Positions 32,946 through 44,500 of a stretch of 64,000 bases of DNA are shown here, piece by piece. A program made the position numbers and the translations under genes. The notes beneath the pieces were generated by a model. The model was given only the letters and a program-made list of their open reading frames with translations. It was not told the origin of the DNA and did not search any database. Source of the stretch: Bufo bufo (taxonomy: Eukaryota > Chordata > Amphibia > Anura > Bufonidae); the NCBI RefSeq assembly GCF_905171765.1, contig NC_053389.1, forward strand, positions 404,226,645 to 404,290,644, given 5' to 3'. Within the stretch, counting starts at the first letter, position 1. Every line of letters begins with the position of its first letter.

Positions 32946-34380
32946 CGTCACTGGCACTGACTTTTGGCTGAGACTGCAGGCACTGTGACTGGTGGCTGAT
33001 ATGACTGCCACTGACTGGTAGTGCTGAGACCACTTGCACTGTGACTGGTGACTGATACAGCTATCACTGACTGGTGGTGCTGAGACCACTGGCACTGTGA
33101 CTGGTGGCTGATACGGCTGGCACTGACTAGTGGTGCTGAGAGCACTGGCACTGTGACTGGTGGCTGATACTGCTGGCACTGACTGGTGGTGCTGAGACTG
33201 TGGGCACTGTGACTGGTACCTGAGATGCCTGGCACGGACTGGTGGTGCTGAGACTGCAGCTGATGGCTGAAACAGCTGGCACTTACTGGTGGCTGAGACG
33301 ACTGGCACTGACTGGTGGTGCTGAGACCACTGGCACTGTGACTGGTGGCTGATACAGCTTGCACTTACTGCTGGCACTGACTGGTGGCGCTGAGAAGGCG
33401 GGCACTGTGACTGGTGGCTGATAGAGCTGGCACTAACTGGTGGTGCTGAGACCACTGGCACTGTGGCTGATAGGGCTGGCACTAACTAGGGGCTGATACG
33501 GCTGGCACTAACTGGTGGTGCTGATACCACAGGCACTGTGACTGGTGGCTGATAGAGCTGGCACTAACTGGTAATGCTGAAACCACTGTCACTGTGACTG
33601 GTGGCTAATACGCTTGGCACTGACTGGTGGTGCTGAGACTGCTGTCACTGTGACTGGTGGCTGATACGGATGGCACTGACTGGTGGTGCTGACACCACTG
33701 GCACTGTGACTGGTGGCTGATACAGCTGGCACTGACTGCTAGGACTGACTGGTGTTGCTGAGACTGTGGGCACTGTGACTGGTGCCTGAGATGGCTGGCA
33801 CGAACTGCTGGCACTGACTGGTGGTGCTGAGACTGCAGCTGATGGCTGAAACAGCTGGCGCTGACTGGTGGCTGAGACGACTGGCAGTGCCACGTGGTGC
33901 TGAGACTGCTGGCACTGTGACTGGTGGCTGATACGGCTGGCACTGACAGGTGGTGCTGAGACCACTGGCACTGATTGGTGGTGCTAATACGGCGGGCATT
34001 GTGACTGGTGGCTGATAGAGCTGGCACTAACTGGTTGTGCTGAAACCACTGTCACTGTGACTGGTGGATAATACGCTTGGCACTGACTGTTGATGCTGAG
34101 ACTGCTGTCACTGTGACTGGTGGGTGATACGGCTGGCCACTGACTGCTGGCACTGACTGGTGGTGCTGAGACCACTGGCACTGTGACTGGTGGCTGATAC
34201 AGCTCGCACTGACTGCTGGCACTGACTGGTGGTGCTGAGACGGTGGGCACTGTGACTGGTGGCTGATAGAGCTGGCGCTAACTGGTGGTGCTGAGACCAC
34301 TGGCACTGACTGCTGTTACTGTGACTGGTGGCAATGATTGATGGCTGGCAATTATTGCTGGCACTGATTGGTGGTGCTGG
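32946..34380. repeat. ~56-bp minisatellite in Helitron copy 2
   Basis: Homologous to 24593-25470 but roughly 1.6 times longer, showing expansion or contraction since the copies separated. Minus-strand frames rich in SAPPVSAS, TSQCQ and SHQSQC are repeat artefacts. Confidence 0.88.
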
Positions 34381-34592
34381 CTAATTCTGCTGGCAGCAGC
34401 TGCAGTGTGTATCTGAGAGCGTACAGCGTGTGGTGCGCCGTGTGTTTATTGGCTGGCGCAATTGTGGGTTGTCCGGGCGGCGACTTTGATCGGACGGCCG
34501 CGCTGCTGTGGGCTGTCCGGGCTGCATGTGATGCGCCGTGTTTTTATTGGCCGGCGGCGCAGTGCTTTGGGCGGTCCCTGCTGTGTGTGTTT

Positions 34593-34640
34593 GGAGTGTG
34601 TGCTGATTGGTTTGTGTGCCGCGCATGCGCACTTCACTAA
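34593..34640 (+). repeat. 48-bp direct repeat, left copy
   Basis: Runs ggagtgtgtgctgattggtt ... cgcatgcgcacttcactaa. The right copy at 36430-36477 differs by about two bases (catgcacac). The pair encloses the foldback at 34641-36429. Confidence 0.88.
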
Positions 34641-36429
34641 GGCTACTTTCACACTGGCGCTTCAGGGTCCGCCTGAGATCCGTTTCAAGGCTCCAATTTA
34701 GCCCCGATGCATTCTAAATGGATGCGGATCCATTACAATGTAAGTCAATGGGGACGGATCCGTTTACATTGACACGTATGGTGCAATAGTAAACGGATCC
34801 GTCCCCCATTGACTTTCAATGTAAAGTCAGGAGTCCCTATTAATATACCATCGGATCGGAGTTTTCTCCAATCCGATGGTATATTTTAACTTTAAGAGTC
34901 CCCATCACCATGGGAACGCCTCTATGTTAGAATATACCATCTGATTTGAGTTAGATTGTGAAAACTCAGATCCGACAGTATATTCTAACACAGAGGCGTT
35001 CCCATATTGATAAAGAACTGTGTACATAACTGCCCCCTGCTGCCTGGCAGCACCTGATCTCTTACAGGGGGCTGTGACAGCCCCCTGATTGGGTGCTGCC
35101 AGGCAGCAGGGGCCAGACCCCCCTTTCTCCCCAGTATTAAAAGCATTGGTGGCCAGTGATGGGGACGCTTCAAGTTAGAATATACTAAGAACTGTGTACA
35201 TAACTGCCCCCTGCTGCCTGGCAGCACCCGATCTCTTACAGCGGGCTGTGATCCGCACAATTAACCCCTCAGGTGCCGCACCTAAGGGTTTAATTGTGCG
35301 GATCTCAGCCCCCTAATCGGGTGCTGCCAGGCAGCAGGGGCCAGACCCCCCTCTCCCCAGTATTAAAAGCATTGGTGGCCATTGCGAACAGTATTAAAAG
35401 CATTGGTGGCCAGTGCAGCCCTCCCCAGTATTCAAAGCATTGGTGGCCAGTGCGGCCCCCCCTCCCTCCCTCCCCAGTATTAAAACCATTGGTGGCCAGT
35501 GCAGCCCCCCACCTCCCTCTCTCCCTCCCCAGTATTAAAAGCATTGGTGGCCAGTGCGGCCCCCCTCCCTCCCCAGTATTAAAAGCATTGGTGGCCAGTG
35601 CGCCCCCCCCCCTCCATCCCCAGTATTAAAAGCATTGGTGGCAGTGGCCACAGGTTAACAACACCCTTCCCCTCATCATTGGTAGCAGCGGAGCGGCAGT
35701 AGCGTCCTGGCTGCCATGGTAACCGATTGGAGCCCCAGCAATTAAACTGGGACTCCGATCGGAAATGCCGCTCCGCTGCCACCAATGATGGGGGGGGGGG
35801 GGGGTTGTTAGCCTGTGGCCACTGACACCAATGCTTTTAATACTGGGGAGGGAGGGAGGGAGGAGGGGGGCCACCAATGCTTTAAATACTGGAGAGGGAG
35901 GGGGGCCGCACTGGCCACCAATGCTTTTAATACTGGGAGGGAGGGAAGAGGGGGGCCGCACTGGCCACCAATGCTTTTAATACTGTGGAGGGAGGGGGGA
36001 GGCCGCACTGGCCACCAATGCTTTTAATACTGGGGAGGGAGGGGGGGCCGCACTGGCCACCAATGCTTTTAATACTGGAGAAGGAGGGGGGTCTGGCCCC
36101 TGCTGCACCCGATCAGGGGGCTGAGATCCGCACAATTAAACCCTCAGGTGCGGCACCTGAGGGGTTAATTGTGCGGATCACAGCCCCCTGTAAGAGATCG
36201 GGTGCTGCCAGGCAGCAGGGAGCAGTTGTGTACACAGTTCTCAGTATATTCTAACTTGAAGCATCCCCATCACCATGGGAACCCTCTGTGTTACAATATA
36301 CTGTCGGATCTGAGTTTTCACGATCTAACTCAAATCCGATGGTATATTCTAACATAGAGGCGTTCCCATGGTGATAGGGACGCTTCAAGTTAAAATATAC
36401 CATCGGATTGAAGAAAACTCAGATCCGAT
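34641..36429. repeat. Compound foldback insert in Helitron copy 2
   Basis: It starts ggctactttcacactggcg and ends aactcagatccgatgg. Outer parts pair (taccatcggat / atccgatggta, and caagttagaatatac-type arms), and mirrored arrays of the unit cagtattaaaagcattggtg flank a centre near 35700 (35340-35640 against 35820-36090). The same insert starts at the same Helitron position in copy 1 (25886), so it was in the Helitron before the copies separated. Confidence 0.8.
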
Positions 36430-36477
36430 GGAGTGTGTGCTGATTGGTTTGTGTGCCGCGCATGCACACTTCACTAA
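36430..36477 (+). repeat. 48-bp direct repeat, right copy
   Basis: Repeats 34593-34640. The Helitron 5' terminal sequence (cggcgcacacgcacgg...) continues directly from it. Confidence 0.88.
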
Positions 36478-36537
36478 TCGGCGCACACGCACGGACAACA
36501 GCCCTGGGCACATACACAGGGCTTTTATTAGTATTGA

Positions 36538-37120
36538 TAGCACAGAATATCATCAAAGACTACTGTATATTACTAAGCACCATCTAGTCATCTTATATAC
36601 AAATTGGTCAACAGTAACATGAAAGTGGCCAATCTCTTTAATTTATCAATGGAAAATATATCACTCATATACAATGTTAGGGTCTTTGTCACTTTCCTAA
36701 ATAAACATATTATGTTAAGTGTTTTGTGAAGGGTTTAAAACCAGTTTTAAACCAGAAGGGATTTCCAGGATCAGAACAAAAAAAATACTTTTTTTCCAAA
36801 ACAATTTTATTATTTTCCACAGACTACTTCTGGTATTATAGCATTTCAGCTACAATATTTTAAGTGGGGGATAAAAAGATCTTGCTTTTTCTAACTCTGT
36901 ACTATTCCTTTAAGTCTTGTTTTTTCCCTAGATGATATACAGGCCCTACTTTAATAAGCAGAGTTTCTTTACCCATTATAGTGGATGTAAAGATCCTGAT
37001 GTGTTGCTAAGTGCATCAGAGCACAAAACCTATAAATGTATAAATAATAATATTCTGTCATTTTACAGGGTTGTCCATAGTATAAAGATAATAAGTGAGT
37101 ACACTTTCTTTGCACATTCC
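36538..37120. other. Unassigned DNA
   Basis: Single-copy in this window and AT-rich. A pyrimidine tract followed by AG precedes an ATG at 36932, but the reading frame has no recognisable domain. No gene is called. Confidence 0.5.
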
Positions 37121-37499
37121 TTAAAGAGGTTTACCAAGGGGTTTATCCCATCTTGGCAGTGGTGGATTAGCATAGGGGTGTTCGGGTCGGCAGCCCCGGG
37201 CCCGGCATCACTGCGGGGCCCAACGTCGACCCGAACGCCCACATACTGCGGCGGGGCACGGGAGCGCATAGTTCCCTGCCTTACCGCCAATCACCACCAT
37301 AGGCTTCAGGCTTAGTAGGCCCGAGTCCTATGTGATAGTATAATCCTGGCGTAGGCATGCGTGATGACATCATTGCGCGCCTGCGCCTGGACGCAGGACC
37401 ATTAAGATTGCAACCCTGTTGCCTGCCTCCCCATCCCAGACACAGGTAAGTATTAGCTTTAATTTATTAATATTTTTTTATTTTCTGTGTGTGCTAACT

Positions 37500-38430
37500 T
37501 TGGGGGGCAGAGGAGGACATGGGGGCAGATTATTACATGGGGCAAATCATTACATGGGGGCAGATTATTACATGGGGCAAATCACTTCATTGAGGGCAGA
37601 TTATTACATGAGGATATATTACTTCATGGTGGGGCAGTGTGGGGGCAAATTATTTCATGGGAGGGCAGTGTGGGGGCAAATTACTTAATGGGAGGACATT
37701 GTGGGGGCAAATTACTTTATAGGGAGGCAGTGTGGGAGCAAATTATATCATGGGAGGACAGTGTGGTACCAAATTACTTCATGGGGACAGTGTGTGGGAA
37801 ATTGCTTTATGGGGCAGTGTGGGGGAAATTACTATATGGGAGCAGTGTAGGGGAAATTACTATATGTGGACAGTGTGGGGAAATTACTATATGTGGACAG
37901 TGTGGGGAAAATTACTATATGTGAGCAGTCTGGGGGAAATTACTATATAGGGAAGGAGTGGGGGAAATTACTATATGGGGGCGGAGTGGTGGAAATTACT
38001 ATATGGGGGAGGAGTGGGGGAAATTACTATATGGGGCGGAGTGGGGGAAATTACTATATGGGGACAGTGTTTGGGAAATTTCTATATGGGGCAGTGTGGG
38101 GGAAATTTCTATATGGGGCAGTGTGGGGGAAATTGCTTTATAGGGGTAGTGTGGTGGAAATTACTATATGGGGCAGTGTGGGGGAAATTACTATATGGGG
38201 CAGTGTGGGGGAAATTACTATATGGGGCAGTGTGGGAGAAATTACTATATGGGGCAGTGTGGAGGAAATTACTATATGGAGCCAGTGTGGGGGAAATTGC
38301 TATATGGGGGTAGTGTTTTGGAAATTACTATATGGGGCAGTGTGGGGGAAATTACTATATGGGGCAGTGTGGGGGAAATTACTATATGGGGCAGTGTGGG
38401 GGAAATTACTATATGGGGGCAGTGTGTGGG
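37500..38430. repeat. 27-bp minisatellite
   Basis: The later units are almost exact: ggggcagtgtgggggaaatt plus actatat. Earlier units are longer and degenerate (ggggcagattattacatg). Because 27 is divisible by three and the unit lacks plus-strand stops, long open frames appear in all three plus frames (for example 9-residue repeats GKLLYGAVW). This is not evidence of a gene. Confidence 0.9.
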
Positions 38431-38565
38431 CGTTGCTATTAGGGGACAATATTTTTGGGGACACTATACAGGCATTATTACCTGGAGCAAAATAGAGGGT
38501 GTTATTATTGATGGTGGCATTTTAGGGGACATTATAACTGCTGAAGACACTATAGGGACCTTTGG

Positions 38566-38722
38566 GATAATTTATTAAATTGGTGTAGAATTGACTTAGT
38601 AGCCCAACAGATTCCACCTTTCATTTTTGACAGCTCCTTTGAATAATGAAGGGTAGAAACTGATTGGTTGCTATGGGCAACTAATCCAGTTCTACTTTAC
38701 ACCAGTTTGATAAATGACCCCA
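38566..38722. repeat. Short MITE nested in the hAT derivative
   Basis: Inverted ends tttattaaattggtgtagaa and (reverse) tttatcaaactggtgtaaag surround aactgattggttgctatggg, a pattern familiar from amphibian and reptile MITEs. Family not assigned. Confidence 0.6.
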
Positions 38723-39063
38723 ATTATGAGAAATCTAATGTGTCTGTGTAACAAACTCTTTAGAGACGAGAATTTGTCATGGCGGTCTAGGTCAAACGGA
38801 GGCGAAGAGGAAAGAGAAGGTCTACATGACAGGAGATGTCCCTGGATGTAAGGTATGTGGTGCTGAATTCTCCTACTGTATATGTAGAGCTGGCTCACTA
38901 CTGTGTCCTGTGTCTCATCTTCTCCCCCAAGTCTTTTTTTCTTATAATCATATATATTAAAAATTTTGCAACTCAAATTTTAATTTGTCACCTGCAGTCC
39001 TATGTAGCAGCCCAGATAACAGTGATAACGTTCTGTGTGCAGATAATGTAGTAGATGTTCCAT

Positions 39064-39131
39064 GCAGTCCTATGTAACACCTCACAAAATACAATAGTTC
39101 AGTGTGTTGTGGGGTGTTACATAGGACTGCT
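39064..39131. repeat. Hairpin (about 19-bp stem)
   Basis: gcagtcctatgtaacacctc pairs with its inverted copy ggggtgttacataggactgc across a ~28-nt loop. A third direct fragment (cagtcctatgtagcagccc) lies at 38995. Confidence 0.75.
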
Positions 39132-39922
39132 GGTAACATCTATGACATCTGTACTCAGAGAGTTATGAGATGGTGGGAGCATGATTCCTGGCACCCCCAC
39201 CAATCAGCTGCTTGAGGAGACCGCGATGTCCCAGTGAGCACCACAGCCTCTTTGCTCCTTACCAAGCACAACACTGTCCATTTGATAGCACTGTGCTTGG
39301 TATTGCAACTCAGACCCAATCACTCAGATGGGACAGAGCTGCACCTAGACCATGTGAACGATGAATGTGATGTCATATGGCCTAGGAAGAGGCTGTTTCG
39401 CTCACGAAGCATAGTAGCCTCTTCATACAGGAAAAAAACTAAAACTTAAATTAAATTAAAATGGAGGGAGGGGCCAGAGTTGGGTAGACAGCCCCAAGCC
39501 TATCATGCACTTAATCCGCCCCTGCATCTTGGACATTATAGGCAAATCTCCAGGATATGCCCCCAATGTCTAATGAGTGCTTCTGAGAACAGCACCTATC
39601 CTTAGAATGGAGCCTGCAAGGTGATGGAGGGTGCACCAAGCAAGCTACCCTCCATTTACTTCTATGGGAGTGCTGTAAATAGCCAAGTGCTGGCTTGGTT
39701 ATTTCTGTAAGCCCCATAAAAGTGAATGGAGCAGTGGCCATGCATGCGCAGTGCGCTTCCCATTCATTCCACTTCCAAAAATATCCGAGCGCACCGCTCA
39801 GCTACTTTCGGCACTGTCATAGAAATAAATGTAGAGTGTCCACTCATGCGTGGTGTTCCCTCTTCACATTGCAGGCTCCTAGTAATATTCCCCCAATGTC
39901 CATGATAGGATAACCCCTTTAA

Positions 39923-40395
39923 AATAAAATAAAAATAACTTAAATTCAACTTACAGATCAGCACTGCTGCTTGATCCTTTCCACTGGGTCGTAACCATGA
40001 GGTAATGTTTTGGCTGCAGTCATACTGTCCCATATACTGCACGTGACCGCTGCAACTATGTGGCCTCAGCTCATGCAGTGAAAGGCTGAGATCAGTATTT
40101 AGTGATAGTTGTATGCAGGACATCATCAATGCAGTAACAGCTTTACATCATGGCTGCAGCCACCCAAAATTTGGAACTCTGACCACCATTTTAAAAGTAT
40201 GATAACGTCTCCTATTTCGGACCACTTCATTGGTTAAAGCCAAAAATGTCCATGATTTGGCCTCCAAGTTGGTGGACTACAGTTAGTACATGCAGCATAG
40301 AGCTCTTTGCTCGCCGACAGAAACTTTTGGTTTGTTTTCAATACAGGACAAGTGAACATATGGTATTTATTATAATCCAATGTCAGGGAAGAACA
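39923..40395. other. Unassigned DNA
   Basis: No convincing coding frame or repeat structure between the TTAA MITE and the hAT at 40404. Confidence 0.45.
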
Positions 40396-40654
40396 GTTAC
40401 TAGATACGGATGAGCGAACCCGAACTGTATAGTTCGGGTTGGTACCGAATTTTGGGGTGTCCGTGACACGGACCCGAACCCGAACATTTTAGTAAAAGTC
40501 CGGGTTCGGGTTCGGTGTTCGTCATTTTCTTGGCGCTTTTTGAAACGCTGCAAAGCAGCCAATCAACAAGCGTCATACTACTTGCCCCACGAGGCCATCA
40601 CAGCCATGCCTACTATTGGAATGGCTGTGATTGGCCAGTGCAGCATGTGACCCA

Positions 40655-40700
40655 GCCTCTATTTAAGCTGGAGTCACGTAGCGCCGCACGTCACTCTGCT
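40655..40700 (+). promoter_or_regulatory. Possible hAT promoter (TATA-like)
   Basis: ctatttaag at about 40660-40668 follows a CCAAT-like gattggccag (about 40630) and precedes a GC-rich stretch and the tandem array. Placement 5' of the transposase is sensible. No other evidence. Confidence 0.35.
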
Positions 40701-40920
40701 GTGCTTAGTGTAGGGAGAGGTTGCAGCTGCGACTGTTGTTAGGGCGAGATTAGGCAGTGATTAACTCCTCCAAAACACTTAAGTCAGTGATCGATCTACA
40801 GCTGTGGATCATTGAACTGCTGCTATTCAATTGCTCACTGTTTTTAGGCTGCCCAGAGCGTTTTTCAGTCACTTTTTTCTGGGGTGATCGGCGGCCATTT
40901 TGTGTCTTGTGGTGTGCCAG

Positions 40921-41545
40921 CACAAGCTGCCACCAAGTCCATTTAACCATTAATAGTGTGGTTATTTTTTTGCTATATCCTACATCAGGGGCAAGCTGTC
41001 ACCAAGTCCATTTAACCATCAATAGTGTGGTTATTTTTTTGCTATATCCTACATCAGGGGCAAGCTGCCACCAAGTCCATTTAACCATCAATAGTGTGTT
41101 TTTTTTTTTTGCTGTATCCTACATCAGGGGCAAGCTGCCACCAAGTCCATTTAACCATCAATAGTGTGGTTATTTTTTGGCTATATCCTACATCAGGGGC
41201 AAGCTGCCACCAAGTCCATTTAACCATCAATAGTGTGGTTATTTTTTAGCTATATCCTACATTGGGGGCAAGCTGCCACAAAGTCCATTTAACCATCAAT
41301 AGTGTGGTTATTTTTTTGCTATATCCTACATCAGGGGCAAGCTGTCACCAAGTCCATTTAACCATCAATAGTGTGGTTATTTTTTGGCTATATCCTACAT
41401 CAGGGGCAAGCTGCCACCAAGTCCATTTAACCATCAATAGTGTGGTTATTTTTTGGCTATATCCTACATCAGGGGCAAGCTGCCACCAAGTCCATTTAAC
41501 CATCAATAGTGTGGTTATTTTTTTTTGCTATATCCTACATCAGGG
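40921..41545. repeat. 69-bp tandem array (about 9 copies)
   Basis: accaagtccatttaaccatc recurs at about 40932, 41001, 41070, 41140 and 41209 and onward. The unit includes atagtgtggttatttttttg and ctatatcctacatcagggg. The length is a multiple of three, which creates spurious frames of the form CHQVHLTINSVVIFLLYPTSG. Confidence 0.9.
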
Positions 41546-44500
41546 GCTTGGCTGGGCTTGCTATTTTATTGAGGGGTGAAATACAATTGCCAAAATAGCA
41601 GTACCCTAAAACTGGTGTTTCAGCTGTGGCCAGCCAATTGTAATACTGTCTGCTGTCTGGCAAAGGATATATTTTTGTTCTGGGTTGAAATACAATTCCC
41701 AACTTAGCAATTTCCTAAATTAGTGGTTTCTGCTGTATCAGGGCTACTTTAAATCTATTCATTATTAGGGTATATTAGATTCAAGGTGCTGATAGGGTCA
41801 TTCTCAATAACTTCACACACACGCTACTGTGCATATCCAAGTCTAATTCTGTCCGTAAACGTATACCTGTCACCCAGCGCGTAAATAATAGTTCTCAAAT
41901 TTATATTCAGCTAAATCTGTGGTTATTGCTGTAGCTGGTCAAGTTATTTTGTGTCCGTCAAAGCACAGTTTTTGTTCTGGGTTGAAATACAATTCCCAAC
42001 CTAGCAATTTCCTAAATTAGTGGTTTCTGCTGTATCAGGCCTACTTTAAATCTATCCCTAAGAGGCTATATTAGATTCAAGGTGCTGATAGGGTCTTTCT
42101 CAATAACTTCACACACACGCAACTGTGCATATCTAAGTCTAATTCTGTCCGTAAACGTATACCTGTCACCCAGCGCCTAAATAATAGGCCTCAAATTTAT
42201 ATTCAGCTAAATCTGTCATTACTGCTGTGCCTGTATTAGTGTAATACGGTACCTAAATAGATAGCCAGATAGTGTTAGGTGTCTGTAAAAAAAAGGCCTG
42301 AATTTGAATTCAATACATTGGGCCAAATAATATTTTTCTTATTGTGGTTAACGGTAACAATGAGGAAAACATCTAGTAAGGGACGCGGACATGGTCGTGG
42401 TGGTGTTAGTGGACCCTCTGGTGCTGGGAGAGGACGTGGCCGTTCTGCCACAGCCACACGTCCTAGTGTACCAACTACCTCAGGTCCCAGTAGATGCCAG
42501 AATTAACAGTGATATTTGGTGGGGCCCAATGCCGTTCTAAGGATGGTAAAGCCTGAACAGGTACAAACATTAGTCAATTGAGTGGCCGACAGTGGATCCA
42601 GCACGTTCACATTATCTCCCACCCAGTCTTCTGCAGAAAGCGCACAGATAGCGCCTGAAAACCAAGCCCATCAGTCTGTCACATCACCCCCATGCATACC
42701 AGGGAAACTGTCTGAGCCTCAAGTTATGCAGCAGTCTCTTATGTTGTTTGAAGACTCTGCTGGCAGGGTTTCCCAAGGGCATCCACCTAGCCCTTCCCCA
42801 GCGGTGGAAGACATAGAATGCACTGACGCACAACCACTTATGTTTCCTGATGATGAGGACATGGGAATACCACCTCAGCACGTCTCTGATGATGACGAAA
42901 CACAGGTGCCAACTGCTGCGTCTTTCTGCAGTGTGCAGACTGAACAGGAGTTCAGGGATCAAGACTGGGTGGAAGTCGATGCAGGGGACGATGAGGTCCT
43001 AGACCCCACATGGAATGAAGGTCGTGCCACTGACTTTCACAGTTCGGAGGAAGAGGCAGTGGTGAGACCGAGCCAACAGCGTAGCAAAAGAGGGAGCAGT
43101 AAACAAAAGCAGAACACCTGCCGCCAAGAGACTCCGCCTTCTACTGACCGCCGCCATCTGGGACCGAGCACCCCAAAGGCAGCTTCAAGGAGTTTCCTGG
43201 CATGGCACTTCTTCAAACAATGTGCTGACGACAAGACCCGAGTGGTTTGCACGCTGTGCCATCAGAGCCTGAAGTGAGGCATTAACGTTCTGAACCTTAG
43301 CACAACCTGCATGACCAGGCACCTGCAAGCAAAACATGAACTGCAGTGGAGTAAACACCTTAAAAATAAGGAAGTCACTCAGGCTCCCCCTGCTCCTCCG
43401 CCTCTGGAGGAACGTTGGCACCTGCCGCCCAGCAAACATGGAATGTACCACCAACACCACCACCTGCGTCACCAAGCATCTCAACCATGTCACACGGCAG
43501 CGTTCAGCTCTCCATCTCACAAACATTTGAGAGAAAGCGTAAATTCCCACCTAGCCACCCTCGATCCCTGGCCCTGAATGCCAGCATTTCTAAACTACTG
43601 GCCTATAAAATGCTTTCATTTAGGCTGGTGGACACAGATAGCTTCAAACAGCTCATGTCGCTTGCTGTCCCACATTATGTTGTTCCCAGCCAGCACTACT
43701 TCTCCAAGAGAGCCGTGCCTTCCCTGCACAACCAAGTATCCGATAAAATCAAGTGTGCACTGCGCAACGCCATCTGTGGCAAGGTCCACCTAACCACAGA
43801 TACGTGGACCAGTAAGCACGGCCAGGGACACTATATCTCCCTAACTGCACACAGGGTAAATGTAGTGGTGGCTGGGCCCCAGGCGGAGAGCTGTTTGGCG
43901 CACGTCCTTCCGCCGCCAAGGATCGCAGGGCAACATTCTTTGCCTCCTGACTCCTCCTACTCAGCTTCCTTCTCCTCTTCTTCCACCTGCTCATCCAGTC
44001 AGCCACACACCTTCACCACCAACTTCAGCACAGCCCGGGGTAAACATCAGCAGGCCATTCTGAAACTCATATGTTTGGGGGACAGGCCCCACACCGCACA
44101 GGAGTTGTGGCGGGGTATAGAACAACAGACCGACGAGTGGTTGCTGCCGGTGAGCCTCAAGCCCGGCCTGGTGGTGTGCGATAATGGGCGAAATCTCGTT
44201 GCAGCTCTGGGACTAGCTGGTTTGACGCACATCCCTTGCCTGGCGCATGTGCTGAATTTGGTGGTGCAGAAGTTCATTCGCAACTACCCCGTCATGTCAG
44301 AGCTGCTGCATAAAGTGCGGGCCGTCTGTTTGCGCTTCCGGCGTTCACATCCTGCCGCTGCTCGCCTGTCTGCGCTACAGCGTAACTTCGGCCTTCCCGC
44401 TCACCGCCTCATATGCGACATGCCCACCTGGTGGAACTCCACCTTGCGCATGCTGGACAGACCGTGCGAGCAGCAGCAGGCCATAGTGGAGTTTCAGCTG

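Larger units (their letters stand above)
32579..36537 (-). mobile_element. Non-autonomous Helitron, complete (internal-deletion derivative of 18767-25885)
   Basis: Both ends are clean. On the minus strand it starts TCAATACTAATAAAAGCC (5' TC at 36537) and ends with the hairpin plus TTAATGTCTAG at 32579. Host bases are A and T on either side, with no duplication, as expected for Helitrons. Left 107 bp match copy 1 (18767-18884). The sequence then jumps to material matching 23678 onward, losing about 4.8 kb that encodes RepHel. The rest holds a minisatellite and a foldback. Confidence 0.93.
37157..39524. mobile_element. Non-autonomous hAT element (2.37 kb)
   Basis: Flanked by a perfect 8-bp duplication, catcttgg (37149-37156; 39525-39532). 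Terminal repeats are CAGTGGTGGATTAG and, inverted from the right, CAGGGGCGGATTAAG. No transposase is found. The interior carries a 27-bp minisatellite, a short MITE and a hairpin. The CAG start and 8-bp duplication fit hAT. Confidence 0.88.
37121..39922. mobile_element. TTAA-flanked MITE interrupted by a hAT derivative
   Basis: Left end ttaaagaggtttaccaaggg then tttatcccatcttggac; the inverted right end reads ttaaaggggttatcctatca then tggacattgggg. TTAA is present at 37121-37124 and 39919-39922. After removing the insert (37157-39524) and one target copy, the MITE is about 430 bp. Confidence 0.72.

Noticed and set aside
36932..37315. Possible host exon after a pyrimidine tract and AG
   Set aside because: No recognisable domain, and the frame runs into a TTAA MITE and hAT terminus; a splice-site-like motif alone is weak.
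37866..38495. 209-codon plus-strand open frame
   Set aside because: Product of a 27-bp repeat open in all three frames; no start context or domain.
40757..41579. Open frames with 23-residue repeats (CHQVHLTINSV...)
   Set aside because: 69-bp tandem array, length divisible by three; not a protein gene.
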